From: Phytomonas francai
Taxonomy: Eukaryota > Euglenozoa > Kinetoplastea > Trypanosomatida > Trypanosomatidae
DNA length: 64,000 nt
Assembly (NCBI GenBank): GCA_001766655.1
Contig: MJCC01000002.1
Span: 1,145,027 to 1,209,026 of the forward strand
Direction of reading: 5' to 3'
In this document: positions 21,236 through 30,884 of the stretch, piece after piece
How positions within the stretch are numbered: position 1 is the first letter of the stretch
Layout: every line of letters begins with the position of its first letter
Translations under genes and position numbers: made by a program
Notes under the pieces: model-generated
Told to the model about the DNA's origin: nothing
What the model saw: only the letters and a program-made list of their open reading frames with translations
Databases searched by the model: none

Positions 21236-21821
21236 GTCACTTTCACGGCGTAATTTCAGAATATCAAGGATTAGAATAGTAAAATAAAGTTTGAAAGCTA
21301 AATGGTATATAAGGGAGAAAGGGGGCGAGGGGAGGGAATGACTAATTTCTACACCTTTTGAGGGTAGCTTTTGTTAACATCGCTCTTAGTAAGAAAAAAA
21401 TTGTGTAGAGAATTGGCAAGCGAATGGATGGGAGAAAAGGGTAATAATAAATGGAGAAGTCTTATAGAATTTGGGGTAAATATGTAATTATTATCCCCCT
21501 TATCCGTTTTTTTTTTAAAAACCATTACTTTAGATTCTGGATATGTCATAAACCCTCATTATTCCCCCATTTTTTTTTTTTGTGTGTCTGTGTGAGGGAG
21601 AGAGGGTATGCGAGCAAACAAACTGCATGGAGGTAATTTAAAAGTAAACATAGGAAAGAATATAAATGATTTACATAGGTAGAAAAAGTAGAGAAAAGGA
21701 TGCAAAAGCCTCGTGCTTGAGTAAGTGCCTGTCTTTATATCGCCTGGTGGTATATTCTGTATTGCACCGCGTGCATTCCCACGGTCGTCATGGCAGCCGG
21801 CAGTAGTGGCTCTCCCCTTCC
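21236..21821. other. Intergenic; splice acceptor for NTH1
   Basis: No gene seen. On the minus strand a C/T tract (21338 to 21310) precedes AG at 21298-21299, upstream of NTH1. A T-run then TG-rich stretch lies at about 21571-21595. Confidence 0.5.
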
Positions 21822-23594
21822 CTAAAGTACAGTGTTGCTTAAAGCTGACGTTGACTGAGAAAGTACTTCGTACCCGTAAGGATTCTTAAGAATACTAAGT
21901 CGAAACGCTGGAATGTTGCCAAGAGACCACAGAATATTACTTGCGGCCCTTAGAATTCTCTTATTTTCCAAGAATTCAAGCGTCAAAGAAATGATTGGGT
22001 TGACAAGCTGCATTGCAAAATGGCAAGAGGAACTGACACAATCGACAAAATACTTTCCCTCGGCTAAGCTCCCTATGCAACCCATCAGTGCCTCCATCAG
22101 GAAAAGGTTCTGGTGCTGATGTTTTATGAGGTAACACATGTGCTCGATAGTGTTCTCCTGTAGCATGCGCAACCCAGTTTCATCGTTGCACTGCAATAGA
22201 ATAGAGAGAAATTCCAAGCTGAACTTCTGCAAAACCATCTCCTCAGGAAATTTTTTCATCGACTGAAGAACCAATTCTGTCACTTTAATTCCAAAGAGGC
22301 CTGAAAAATACGAAGTGTACGATTTTGAATTCCCTGCTGTCACCACTAACAGCTCGGTATCGTTTTCACATGTAATAATAAAATTCCCACTATCGCTATC
22401 GATAGATAAACGGTATTGTAATGTTTGACCAGGAAGTATTGACGCGGCGTTGTACAAGATTAACACCCCATACTGTAAAATGTTACAGCTATGTGAATAT
22501 TGATGCATCAGCTCTACTAGAATTTCGATTCCGCCATTTTCAATGATATTATTCGAACAGAACTCTTTGCCAACGCTTAGCTTCCATAGTGCCCGAAGGC
22601 CCATCTCTACGAGTGTTTCCTCGTCGCGGAAGGAGCTGATGTTGCGCAGGATCACTTCAAAAATAGAGAACTCTGTTGTAGATTCTAAGCATGGCGGCAT
22701 TTCCGTCAATTTCTTGAAAACCTGACGTACTGTATCCTTTTGTCTAAAGCTCGCCAAGATCAACCCAATGCGTGAGAGGTCCTTCTCGGAATACCATGTT
22801 TCCCAGATGGCATCGAAGGTAAGGGTTTGATTCTGAAGCTTTGCAAACCGATATAGCTGTTGATTAGCAAAGAGGTGCTTGATTACAGAGACGATGGAAA
22901 GGACACGGTTGACGACACCTTCGCCGTCCGTATGACTTTGCGACTGAAGGCCAACCAGTTGGCCGAACTCGTTAAACGCGGGGCACCCCGTCGTCTGCTC
23001 AACTCCATTTGCTTTCAAGTAATACAAATCTTTGAAGCATCGTAGAACCTCTTCAAAACGGTGTTGCTGAATGTAGTTAGGGGCTTCGTTAGAATGTGCG
23101 CCTTCAGACGACCCGCCATATACAGTTTCCTCTGCATATTCCACTGAGGCAACGGAGTTTGCTGCAACATCCTCGGTCCGTGGGATGAGGTGCTGAACAA
23201 CCAAAATAATCTCTCCTTCTCGCACTGGTGGCCACTCTTTCTGTGTTAACGGAAGCGAAACTGGAACGACATTGAAAAGACTGTCCTCACAGCACGCAAT
23301 CAGACAGTAATCTATGTAATCTGGGTGAACCGCATAAAAGCACATAACATCAGGAAGGAAAGCCGCATCAACCGGCTTTTTTTTCGTTCCTTCAAAAAAT
23401 GTGGCCACCAGTGAATCTGCGCGTTTCTCGTTGCCTGTTAACAACGGAAGCAGAGCCGATTTTGAGGTTAAAATTACACCGTTCGCCACGAGAACACCTG
23501 TGCCTGTGGTTTGGTTTGTGTCAACATGACGAATACGACAGATGGCTGGAATTTTAGCACAATTAGCGAGCTCATGCGAGTCTGAGAAAACCAT
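21822..23594 (-). CDS. Trypsin-fold pseudoprotease fused to armadillo repeats
   Basis: The 590-residue product combines an N-terminal trypsin-like domain (about 1-250) with a helical-repeat C-terminal half. The protease fold is recognisable from G-T-G-V-L-V-A-N-G-V-I-L-T (31-43), D-Y-C-L-I-A at 95-100 and T-G-C-P-A-F-N-E-F-G-Q-L-V-G-L at 202-215. In active relatives these correspond to the strands around the catalytic His, Asp and Ser. Here the His position reads Ser45, the Asp is kept (Asp95), and the nucleophile is Cys204 in place of Ser, so serine protease activity is not expected. The second half contains armadillo-like helices (G-L-R-A-L-W-K-L-S, E-N-G-G-I-E-I-L-V-E-L, and A-A-S-N-I-L-W-S-L-G-N-I near the C-terminus). 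I infer a scaffolding role. Confidence 0.7.
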   Translation of the reverse strand: MVFSDSHELANCAKIPAICRIRHVDTNQTTGTGVLVANGVILTSKSALLPLLTGNEKRADSLVATFFEGTKKKPVDAAFLPDVMCFYAVHPDYIDYCLIACCEDSLFNVVPVSLPLTQKEWPPVREGEIILVVQHLIPRTEDVAANSVASVEYAEETVYGGSSEGAHSNEAPNYIQQHRFEEVLRCFKDLYYLKANGVEQTTGCPAFNEFGQLVGLQSQSHTDGEGVVNRVLSIVSVIKHLFANQQLYRFAKLQNQTLTFDAIWETWYSEKDLSRIGLILASFRQKDTVRQVFKKLTEMPPCLESTTEFSIFEVILRNISSFRDEETLVEMGLRALWKLSVGKEFCSNNIIENGGIEILVELMHQYSHSCNILQYGVLILYNAASILPGQTLQYRLSIDSDSGNFIITCENDTELLVVTAGNSKSYTSYFSGLFGIKVTELVLQSMKKFPEEMVLQKFSLEFLSILLQCNDETGLRMLQENTIEHMCYLIKHQHQNLFLMEALMGCIGSLAEGKYFVDCVSSSCHFAMQLVNPIISLTLEFLENKRILRAASNILWSLGNIPAFRLSILKNPYGYEVLSQSTSALSNTVL

Positions 23595-24140
23595 TGATAC
23601 TGAAATCTTTCAAAGATATCTTAACTAAGATACTTTTTAACTCCTTTTTTTTTTACATGTACAGATACTTTGTGCTTCATCCATCGAATAAGAGAATTTT
23701 ATGGAAGAAAGAGGGATCGACAGGAAAAAATTCTAGCATCGGATTAGGACAGTACGCACTTATTTTTTTTTGTAAATTTAAGGCGTTGGTATTACGAAAA
23801 ATAGAACATTTCGAAAGTGTATAAATACTAAAACGTAGCCTAGCATATTAGTTTTTAAATACTCTAAATTTCCGTAATACTGCTAACAATCAGAGGGAAG
23901 GGATGGAATGGGGAATGAAAAGGAAATACCAAAGTAACGCGGTAAAAAATAATCCATTAAATATTAAGACGTTGCATTTTTTTTTTTTTGAACTATCTAT
24001 GAAGCGAAAAAAAAAGCGAATCCGAACGTGTTGTCTCAAATTCCTTAACATATAAAATCTAGATATTAGTATTTTCTTTTTGAAAGTTTATTTTGGCTTA
24101 AGCCCGTCACTGTTCGGAGAAGAGCACGATCGTGCTGGCT
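23595..24140. other. Intergenic, AT-rich
   Basis: No gene seen. Several A and T homopolymer runs, the longest at about 23978-23990. Confidence 0.5.
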
Positions 24141-26948
24141 CTACGATCCTTTCCCGTTTGCAGCCAAATCCCCAAAAGTAAAGGATTGATGACAAGTCCT
24201 ACAGAAAGCCGCCTGCTCCCCTGGGGCACCCTGCGTGTCGGGCGAGAGGAACAGCAATGCGGCGAGGTGGCAGTTAGGGCACAACCCGCGCTCGACCACC
24301 GGGAGGAGGGTGGGCGCGCACCGCGCGGGCGGCCCCGAGGAGCCCTCCAGGGGGGCCGCGGGGGTCGGGAACGGGACGGCGCTGCTCGCGGCGGGGCCCC
24401 GCTCGGGGGTGCCCCTGCGAGGGCGCACCACCCGCGGCGGCTCCTGCCATTCCCCCTGGCCGCGTCGGAGCGGGGTCCGCCCGGCGGACCTCAGGACCTG
24501 GAACACAGGTCCCTGCGCTTCCACGCTGTCGCTCCTCGCCAGCGGGCTTCGCGAGCGCGAACGGCCCTGCGCGGGGGTGGCCTCCCGACTTCCCCAACCA
24601 CACGAGGACGCCCGCGACAGCTCCCGCCGCGGGGTCTGCGCTTTGAGGAGCTGTACCCATAGCTCCTTGTTCTCCACCTCTTTTTGTCGCAGCTTGGACC
24701 CGTAGCGTTTGAAACGCTCCATCTCGACCCGCGTTTTTGCAAGTGCTTGGTTAAGTCGAATGAGCTGGGCTTCTTTTTGCTCAATGGTCGTCACATGCAA
24801 CATCCGATCGGCCTCGGAGATATCAGCTTCAGGTGAATGGGTCGTTTCGCGCGTGTGCGTAGATTCTATGGCTTGATGCCCGCGCATAGCTCGCTGCAAT
24901 TCCTTTCGAAGCTGCTGCTCTCGTCGAAGCGCCTTGTCTAGATGATGTTGCAACGTTTGGCATTTGTCGTTCCCCAATTCCTTCAAGAGAGGGTGAAAAT
25001 ATTCAAACAACCGCATATTTGCTTGGGCAGGCCGTTCTTCTTTTTTGACACTAGCTAACTGCACAATTTGCTTCCGTGTGAGCTTCATAAGATTAGCTAG
25101 TTGATCGAGCAACTGAGCTGCTTGATGCATTGCGTTTGAAAGCTTTGAGATGCCCTGAACTGAACACAAGTCTGGTTCACGTTGCCACTGCGCAATAAAA
25201 GCTTCACTCGATTTTTGAGTCTCTTTGAAAGCAACTTCGGCCACACCATTCTTATGGCAGCGTTTCAGGGCGCTGATCACCGAGAGGAGGGCGCAGACAA
25301 GCTCGTTCGGGAGCATAGCGTGGGTTTTCCCTTCATGAGGCTGCTCCATGTTATCAGATAGATTCGAGGCAGCGTAGGGTACTTCCACCTTGTCAAGAGG
25401 CTTGTATTGTACTGCCTGTTGAGTTCTCGGGGTACTAGCACATACCCGCTGCTTTCCAACTGTCCGGTTCGAGGCGAAGCCATATCGAAAGGCTAGCCAT
25501 TTATGGAAATAACGCCGGGGAAGCTTTTCCCTATCTTTCAAAAAGAGATCCTCGGCGCACCTTTGAGCAGCAGTGTAATAACACTTCCCTGGAAGAATAC
25601 AAACGCCAGATGCGGCTGAATTAGTTACCTGCCCCCCGTTTTTGACAGGTACATCGCTGGTCATCGCGTTTTCGGCAGACGTGTTTTCTGCGGTCACCTT
25701 GTCTGTCTGTTCCAATTTCTCAGGACTTCCTTTCGTATCTGGATTAGTATGGACTACATTTTTTAGTGTCGACCAGAGCCTTTGACTTTTCGGGCCGGAC
25801 TTGTCAACATGTTCTTGTGCTGGAAAAGATGATTCTGCATTAATCGGAATGGGTGTCAGAAAACGTTCGTTGTTTTCCGCTTCCACAGGTATATCAGAGA
25901 CCATGTTGCTCGCTTTTGTCTGCATCGGAGCTATTTCCGCAACCTCAGAGCCTGACACACTTGGACACCCCGAGGGATCCAGAGTTATGGATGATTGAGG
26001 TCTGTCTTTCTCTTCAAACTTCTCAGTTGACGAGCGGGTAGCATCTGGTTCGCCTTTGGACGGTTTCTCCAGTCGTATAGCAACTTGGTCGCGCTTTTTC
26101 GAATTTAGTACCATCTTATCACGTGCCTCCCCCACTTTTACCGGTGTTTTCTTAGATGGGATGGACGGTACCGAATCTGAATGGATAGGACCCAAGAGAG
26201 ATTTCGTGACCTGTGGAAATGGGACAATAGGGATAAGGCCCATATCCTCATGGTCCTCATTTTCTCTATTAAGTGTCCTTACGGATTTATTGGGCAACGG
26301 TACAGTTACCTCGGAGGGCTCAAACCTTGAAGCATCGTTCACACTGCCCGACTGAATGGTTTCACAACCTCTGGGCACTGATAACGGCTCCATACCCGAT
26401 GTTAACGATGCCCTGGATGCGGCAGCCCGTGGGCTGCCCTTGGTAGCCCGTTCGGATCCATATTTACTAACCTGTTCGCGAACAAAAGATCTTTTCCCGG
26501 ATATGTTTTCTTGGGGAATTGCGCACGATGAAGAGCATTTCGAGTTGAGGCTACTCTCTGTGCGCGATTGTGAAACCGCCTTTGATGTGGCAAAGGAATC
26601 AGATAGCTGCCCCTGAGTACGATGGGGTGAGTTAGCACCTTTTATTGGTTTCGTGATATTAGGCTTCGGGGCCCAGATCGGCCTTAGTACGAAAGCATAA
26701 GGCCTCTTAGCATTTTTCTCGAGTGAAGCCAGCGTATCCTCGGGGCGGATTGCATGCAACCGAGGTTGGGCTTGGCCCTGCGGCCCTTTTTCACCAATAA
26801 TAGTTGAATAGAGTTTAAAACGTGACCACAAGGGTCCCTTGCCAACTTTTTTCTCGATTTCAGGAAAAATGTTCTCGAATACATCCGAATCCGAGACCTC
26901 TAAAAAAATACTCCCATCTACGGGAGAACCCATCACACAAATTTTCAT
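24141..26948 (-). CDS. Coiled-coil protein with C-terminal zinc-binding motif, unknown
   Basis: The 935-residue product is not a family I can name. The first 95 residues look like a small folded domain of beta-strand character (M-K-I-C-V-M-G-S-P-V-D-G-S-I-F-L at the start, a later Y-A-F-V-L-R-P-I-W). A long polar, Ser/Thr/Lys-rich disordered region follows to about residue 500. A helical section includes a clear coiled coil at about 650-770 (H-H-L-D-K-A-L-R-R-E-Q-Q-L-R-K-E-L, then I-E-Q-K-E-A-Q-L-I-R-L-N-Q-A-L). The C-terminus has paired cysteines C-P-N-C and C-R-T-C about 27 residues apart (about 893-923), which could bind one zinc. The 3' end (about 24240-24660) is sharply GC-rich and encodes Pro/Arg/Gly-rich sequence. 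A cytoskeletal role would be a guess. Confidence 0.85.
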   Translation of the reverse strand: MKICVMGSPVDGSIFLEVSDSDVFENIFPEIEKKVGKGPLWSRFKLYSTIIGEKGPQGQAQPRLHAIRPEDTLASLEKNAKRPYAFVLRPIWAPKPNITKPIKGANSPHRTQGQLSDSFATSKAVSQSRTESSLNSKCSSSCAIPQENISGKRSFVREQVSKYGSERATKGSPRAAASRASLTSGMEPLSVPRGCETIQSGSVNDASRFEPSEVTVPLPNKSVRTLNRENEDHEDMGLIPIVPFPQVTKSLLGPIHSDSVPSIPSKKTPVKVGEARDKMVLNSKKRDQVAIRLEKPSKGEPDATRSSTEKFEEKDRPQSSITLDPSGCPSVSGSEVAEIAPMQTKASNMVSDIPVEAENNERFLTPIPINAESSFPAQEHVDKSGPKSQRLWSTLKNVVHTNPDTKGSPEKLEQTDKVTAENTSAENAMTSDVPVKNGGQVTNSAASGVCILPGKCYYTAAQRCAEDLFLKDREKLPRRYFHKWLAFRYGFASNRTVGKQRVCASTPRTQQAVQYKPLDKVEVPYAASNLSDNMEQPHEGKTHAMLPNELVCALLSVISALKRCHKNGVAEVAFKETQKSSEAFIAQWQREPDLCSVQGISKLSNAMHQAAQLLDQLANLMKLTRKQIVQLASVKKEERPAQANMRLFEYFHPLLKELGNDKCQTLQHHLDKALRREQQLRKELQRAMRGHQAIESTHTRETTHSPEADISEADRMLHVTTIEQKEAQLIRLNQALAKTRVEMERFKRYGSKLRQKEVENKELWVQLLKAQTPRRELSRASSCGWGSREATPAQGRSRSRSPLARSDSVEAQGPVFQVLRSAGRTPLRRGQGEWQEPPRVVRPRRGTPERGPAASSAVPFPTPAAPLEGSSGPPARCAPTLLPVVERGLCPNCHLAALLFLSPDTQGAPGEQAAFCRTCHQSFTFGDLAANGKGS

Positions 26949-27389
26949 CGTTCGAATATTCGTTCAGTGATATTAAACAAATATATAGTAATCTTGGTAT
27001 CTGTATTTTGGCGTAAAGAATCCTTAAAACACAGTATTTTTTAGGTAAAAAGCAGTATATTAACGATGGTAATAATATCTTTTATTAATCTGTTGAATTA
27101 AGACAACTCCAAAGGATGATCCTACTAAAGGTATATATATATCAAACCTAAAGAAACCAAAACAGAGAAAAAGGGGAAAAATGTGAAGTCTGGTTGATGC
27201 CCATATCTTTTTCTTTGTGTTTCGCATTCCCCTACCCCATCTTTATATTTTATGTCTTTGACATCAAGAGCTATGCCCCAATAATTTGCACGGTAGTATG
27301 CGCTAAAAAAGGGACTGCATAGAGTATTCTTCTCCCCTTTTTATAAAAGGAAGCAAACGTAAAGAGAATATCAAGCACCCATGAGCTTA
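26949..27389. other. Intergenic, AT-rich
   Basis: No gene seen. Polypurine runs on the plus strand (about 27150-27180) could serve as minus-strand polypyrimidine tract for the next gene. Confidence 0.45.
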
Positions 27390-27986
27390 TCATATCATAT
27401 CATGTATTCTTCTAGAAGCCGCACGGATACGGCTGATATAAACTCCTTCTTCTCGACTGAAATTCTCTTTCCTGTTCAATATGGCATTGGCCTCCTCCGC
27501 ATAGCGACAGGAGGAGGCCGAGCAACCCTCAGCACGGCTACAGAAAGGGGTAGTTACCTTGGTGTCAATCGTGCAAGAGGGTAATGACATCCGTTGGGGC
27601 TGAAATGCTTCGGCCTCTGAAGATAAATCGATAGTCTGTTTCGTCGAAGCATCGCATAAACAGTACCAAGAACCCTCATACTTGATTCGTAAAGGCAAGT
27701 TTGCGGAGGTGCCGCTCATCTGCTGCGAGTTTCCCCACCTTGCACATCTTTCTGTGTTACGAAGGCATTCAATACGGTTGAATTCCAGTGCTTCGCTGCA
27801 ACACAATTCTGTGAAGGAAAGCATTTGCTCACAAACCACTTCCATAACGACGTACGGTAGGACCCCTACCTGGAAAGACTCAGTAAGCGTTGTCATATCT
27901 CTTTTCCCATAATCTAAATCTGTTCGTCTTACTATTTCAAATCTTTCCGAAAACTTGAATGTAAACGCAAGAAAATGTATGAGCAT
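27390..27986 (-). CDS. Hypothetical cysteine-containing protein
   Basis: A frame of up to 198 residues with balanced composition and normal codon use, standing alone in its interval on the cluster's coding strand. I do not recognise it. The first 30 residues (Phe-rich, L-I-H-F-L-A-F-T-F) may be non-coding, in which case the start would be the ATG at 27896 and the product 168 residues. A W-Y-C-L-C segment and several single cysteines in the second half (about residues 107-165) could bind metal but follow no known spacing. No membrane segment apart from that N-terminus. Moderate confidence that it is real. Confidence 0.45.
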   Translation of the reverse strand: MLIHFLAFTFKFSERFEIVRRTDLDYGKRDMTTLTESFQVGVLPYVVMEVVCEQMLSFTELCCSEALEFNRIECLRNTERCARWGNSQQMSGTSANLPLRIKYEGSWYCLCDASTKQTIDLSSEAEAFQPQRMSLPSCTIDTKVTTPFCSRAEGCSASSCRYAEEANAILNRKENFSREEGVYISRIRAASRRIHDMI

Positions 27987-28963
27987 ATCATCTCTAGATA
28001 CAGGTAAACGTATTGCTTAAAATTAAGTAGCGATATGCTATTTCTACGAAAAGCCTACACGACCCTGGTAGTAATGGTGTGAAGTTATTCCGTGTGGTTG
28101 CAACTAAACAAGTAGTTCCATCATAGCTCAACTACGTTAGCGTCGATCTTTTTTCGCGTGAGATGAACTATACAAGCATAGTTTTTACTAATAATGTTAT
28201 GTTCGTTGGATACTAGAGACTCAATACCTTACCGAAAAGAAATAAAGTACATCAATTAGAACTATGAGGAAAACAGATTCAATGCCATGAATTCAGATCC
28301 CCAAACAGTTGGAAAACAGGACTCTTATGCAACAAACGCATAATGCTGACATTTCAATAGGATAGCATTGTGAAACGCATTGATTATGTTATTATGATCC
28401 CCATCGTATATTTTACCTCTATTTTCCTTGTATTTGTGAAACGCTGACCTTCATAAAAATTCAATAAATAAGAAAAAAATAGTTTCAGGTTTTTCTTCAT
28501 CAAAAAAAAATATATCGACCATGTAGAGTATTTAGTTACGTCAACATTCAGCAAATAACCAACCTATAGATAAATAATAAAGCATGCAGTTCGACACTTT
28601 TCACATATATATTTCCTTTAGAAAGCTTAAGGGAAAAGATGTATTATGACTATATTTGCATAAAATATTCGATAAAAGCGTACCGAGATCCAGATCACTT
28701 TTCCATACTGCCTTTTTTTTACCACTCGTTCGTCATATATACTACACATCCTAAATTTGAGTTGCGCATAAATTAGCGACTTGATTACATTCATTGCCCT
28801 TGAAACATAGGGGTACGCCATCTGATATCTTTGGATATGTGAGACAACAAAATAAAAATGAACTAAATTCCCTTAATGGATCCTTACAAATTTCATTCCC
28901 AGGATGAAGTTTAATAAGAACAGTATCGTCCCATCTTAATGCGTCTCTCGAGGCTGGGGCAGT
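27987..28963. other. Intergenic, AT-rich
   Basis: About 1 kb. Nothing convincing on either strand; the 64-codon minus frame at 28627-28821 lacks coding character. Confidence 0.45.
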
Positions 28964-29155
28964 TTAAAGACAGAGGGCAGCCAAGACGGCGCTCCTTGTT
29001 TGCAGCACTTGAGTTTCTGACTTAAGGGGATAGCTTTCGTCATATGTAATGAGCTTTCCACGCAGTTCTAATGCATGTAAAAAACCCTCGCTTCGAGTTC
29101 GTTTATCATGACCACCTCTTTGTTATCGGTGATCCTTTTCACTGTGTAGCGACAT
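28964..29155 (-). pseudogene. Short minus-strand frame with one internal stop
   Basis: From an ATG at 29155 the minus strand reads as ten codons, a TAA, then 52 coding-like codons to a stop at 28964. The second part has balanced, polar composition (for example A-L-E-L-R-G-K-L-I-T-Y-D-E). An overlapping frame nearby ends F-K-L-P-Q-P-R-E-T-H, so a frameshift near the end is also possible. It may be a small gene broken by a nonsense change, or a remnant. Not recognised. Confidence 0.25.
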
Positions 29156-29183
29156 CACTTTTAATACCTCGAAGGAAAATGTC

Positions 29184-30203
29184 TTAGATTGGTGGGAGGG
29201 GCTGCAATTTAGGGCCTCCCAAAGGCTGCTGCAGCTTTGAAGTAGTGAGCGCAGGAAGGGGGCGGCTCTGGTCCTTCTTCTGGGGCGAAGGATTAGCATC
29301 GCCGTTTGCTGCCGTTGGTAGCTGTGTGTTTGGCTCTGAGGCAGATACGGCTGCTTCGGTGCGTGTCATCTGTTGGTTTGGCACCGGAACACTAGACACT
29401 GGCTTCTCATCACCATCCAATGTTGGCTCAGGTGGGCTAGCAATTGCGCACCTGGTCTGGGGTTGATGAGAGATCGCTGCCTTAGGTTCTTTGCTAACGA
29501 CAGATTTCACACATTTAGACAGGGGTTGTCGTACCTGTTTTTGATTATCGCCAGCTGAAAACTGTGCGCGATCGCGTTGAGCTTGGGCCGACAGCGCTTC
29601 CTTCTCTTTTAGTTCAGCTTCCTCCAATCTCTTTACCTGTTCTTTTGGATTCTCGTGGAGGGATGCACATATGGCGCGCCTGAATGCTTCCTCATCGTCA
29701 CACTTGCCGTTGGCGGCCATGATACGGGCAATATCCTCAGGTGTAGGGGGTGCCGATTTGTCAATACTGGATAGTAGATTCTCTGAATCCGAGGCAGATA
29801 AATCCACTCCTTTAGCCTGTAGGGCTCTGACAGCGATAATGTCCAGCTCAATATTTCGCTTTATCATCATGCGGAAAAAACTCTCAAAGTCATCAAACGC
29901 ATAAATGTATTTCATAAAGCTTTCAACAGACTTATGCTCTAGCTCATGATCACTTTGCAGAGAACTCCTTACAGCAGATACGGCGTCCTCCAGTGAAACA
30001 CCCAGCTCGCCCACGAATTCTGAAAGAAGATCGTCAATAAGTGATTTAAATTTCTGATGAATGACGGTATACTCAAGCTTAATGTCGTTATCATTGGTGA
30101 AGATATTGCAGTTTTCATCCATAAAGCTATTTATTGGCGTAAGCCATGCAGGCGACCTTGTGAACTGAACAAGGGCTTCAGTAATCCAATTGTTGTTCTC
30201 CAT
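29184..30203 (-). CDS. CFAP36: CFAP36 (CCDC104)-like BART-domain flagellar protein
   Basis: CFAP36 is a cilium protein whose N-terminal BART domain binds ARL3-type small GTPases. The 339-residue product starts with a clear BART domain (about 5-130): W-I-x-E-A-L-V-Q-F, S-P-A-W-L-T-P-I-N-S-F-M-D-E-N-C-N-I-F, L-E-Y-T-V-I-H-Q-K-F-K-S-L-I-D, then F-D-D-F-E-S-F-F-R-M-M-I-K-R-N-I-E-L. These match the order and spacing in CFAP36 (W-x-x-P-I-x-x-F, Y-T-x-I-H-Q, F-x-x-M-M-x-x-K-N-I-E-L). A charged coiled stretch (about 185-220, E-E-A-E-L-K-E-K-E-A) follows, as in the animal protein. The remaining Pro/Gln/Ser-rich tail is specific to this lineage. It points to a flagellated organism, which suits a kinetoplastid. 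Confidence 0.85.
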   Translation of the reverse strand: MENNNWITEALVQFTRSPAWLTPINSFMDENCNIFTNDNDIKLEYTVIHQKFKSLIDDLLSEFVGELGVSLEDAVSAVRSSLQSDHELEHKSVESFMKYIYAFDDFESFFRMMIKRNIELDIIAVRALQAKGVDLSASDSENLLSSIDKSAPPTPEDIARIMAANGKCDDEEAFRRAICASLHENPKEQVKRLEEAELKEKEALSAQAQRDRAQFSAGDNQKQVRQPLSKCVKSVVSKEPKAAISHQPQTRCAIASPPEPTLDGDEKPVSSVPVPNQQMTRTEAAVSASEPNTQLPTAANGDANPSPQKKDQSRPLPALTTSKLQQPLGGPKLQPLPPI

Positions 30204-30884
30204 GTTTCGGGAATCGCGTTTTTATCTCTTTAATTTACTGAAAGGAATAAATGTTTGCTTACTCTAACTTAATTCACTAATTGAGAATAAAAGAAAATTT
30301 GCGCACTAATTCTATTTCTTTATGTTCTTTTTATAAGGAAAAATAGTAGCTAGCACGAGCACCCAGGTGAAAGTAAACGAAAAAAGAGGCTATGAGATCT
30401 AAACTAAAAATACAAGGAGCAACGATACAGAAAGCCCCCCACATGTAGATGTATAAAAACTTACCATGACTACGGGATGCATATAGATTTATATGTATGC
30501 ACGGATGCACGTATTGATCAAGTATACTGTTAAGGTCAAAAGTCGTTTAAATGATACACCAGTTTTGGCTTCCCGCTATCATAGAGAAGCTATAGAGCAT
30601 TGCATCTGATGTGTTACTGTTACGTTTATCTCATTCCCTTTACTCTACCAAACACATAGAAAAACCCATATGGGTTGTCCATCCTCAGCTAGTAAACTAC
30701 CAGCACGAAGGCTTCTTCAGATATTTCGAGGTGTTTAACGAGACCAAAATCACCCATTTTGTCCTGTTCGACTACCCCCCCTCTCCCCTTCCCTCGCAAT
30801 CCTCCCCTGACAAAAACGAGGCAATTTACAGTCCAGGATATTCGATAGAGATTCGTCCCGAGAAACCCCTCACCCCGAGTATAC
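30204..30884. other. Intergenic with opposite-strand open frame
   Basis: No gene accepted. A plus-strand frame of 117 codons (30611-30964) overlaps the 3' end of the zinc-finger gene antisense, lies against the direction of the cluster and has no family features. Confidence 0.5.
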
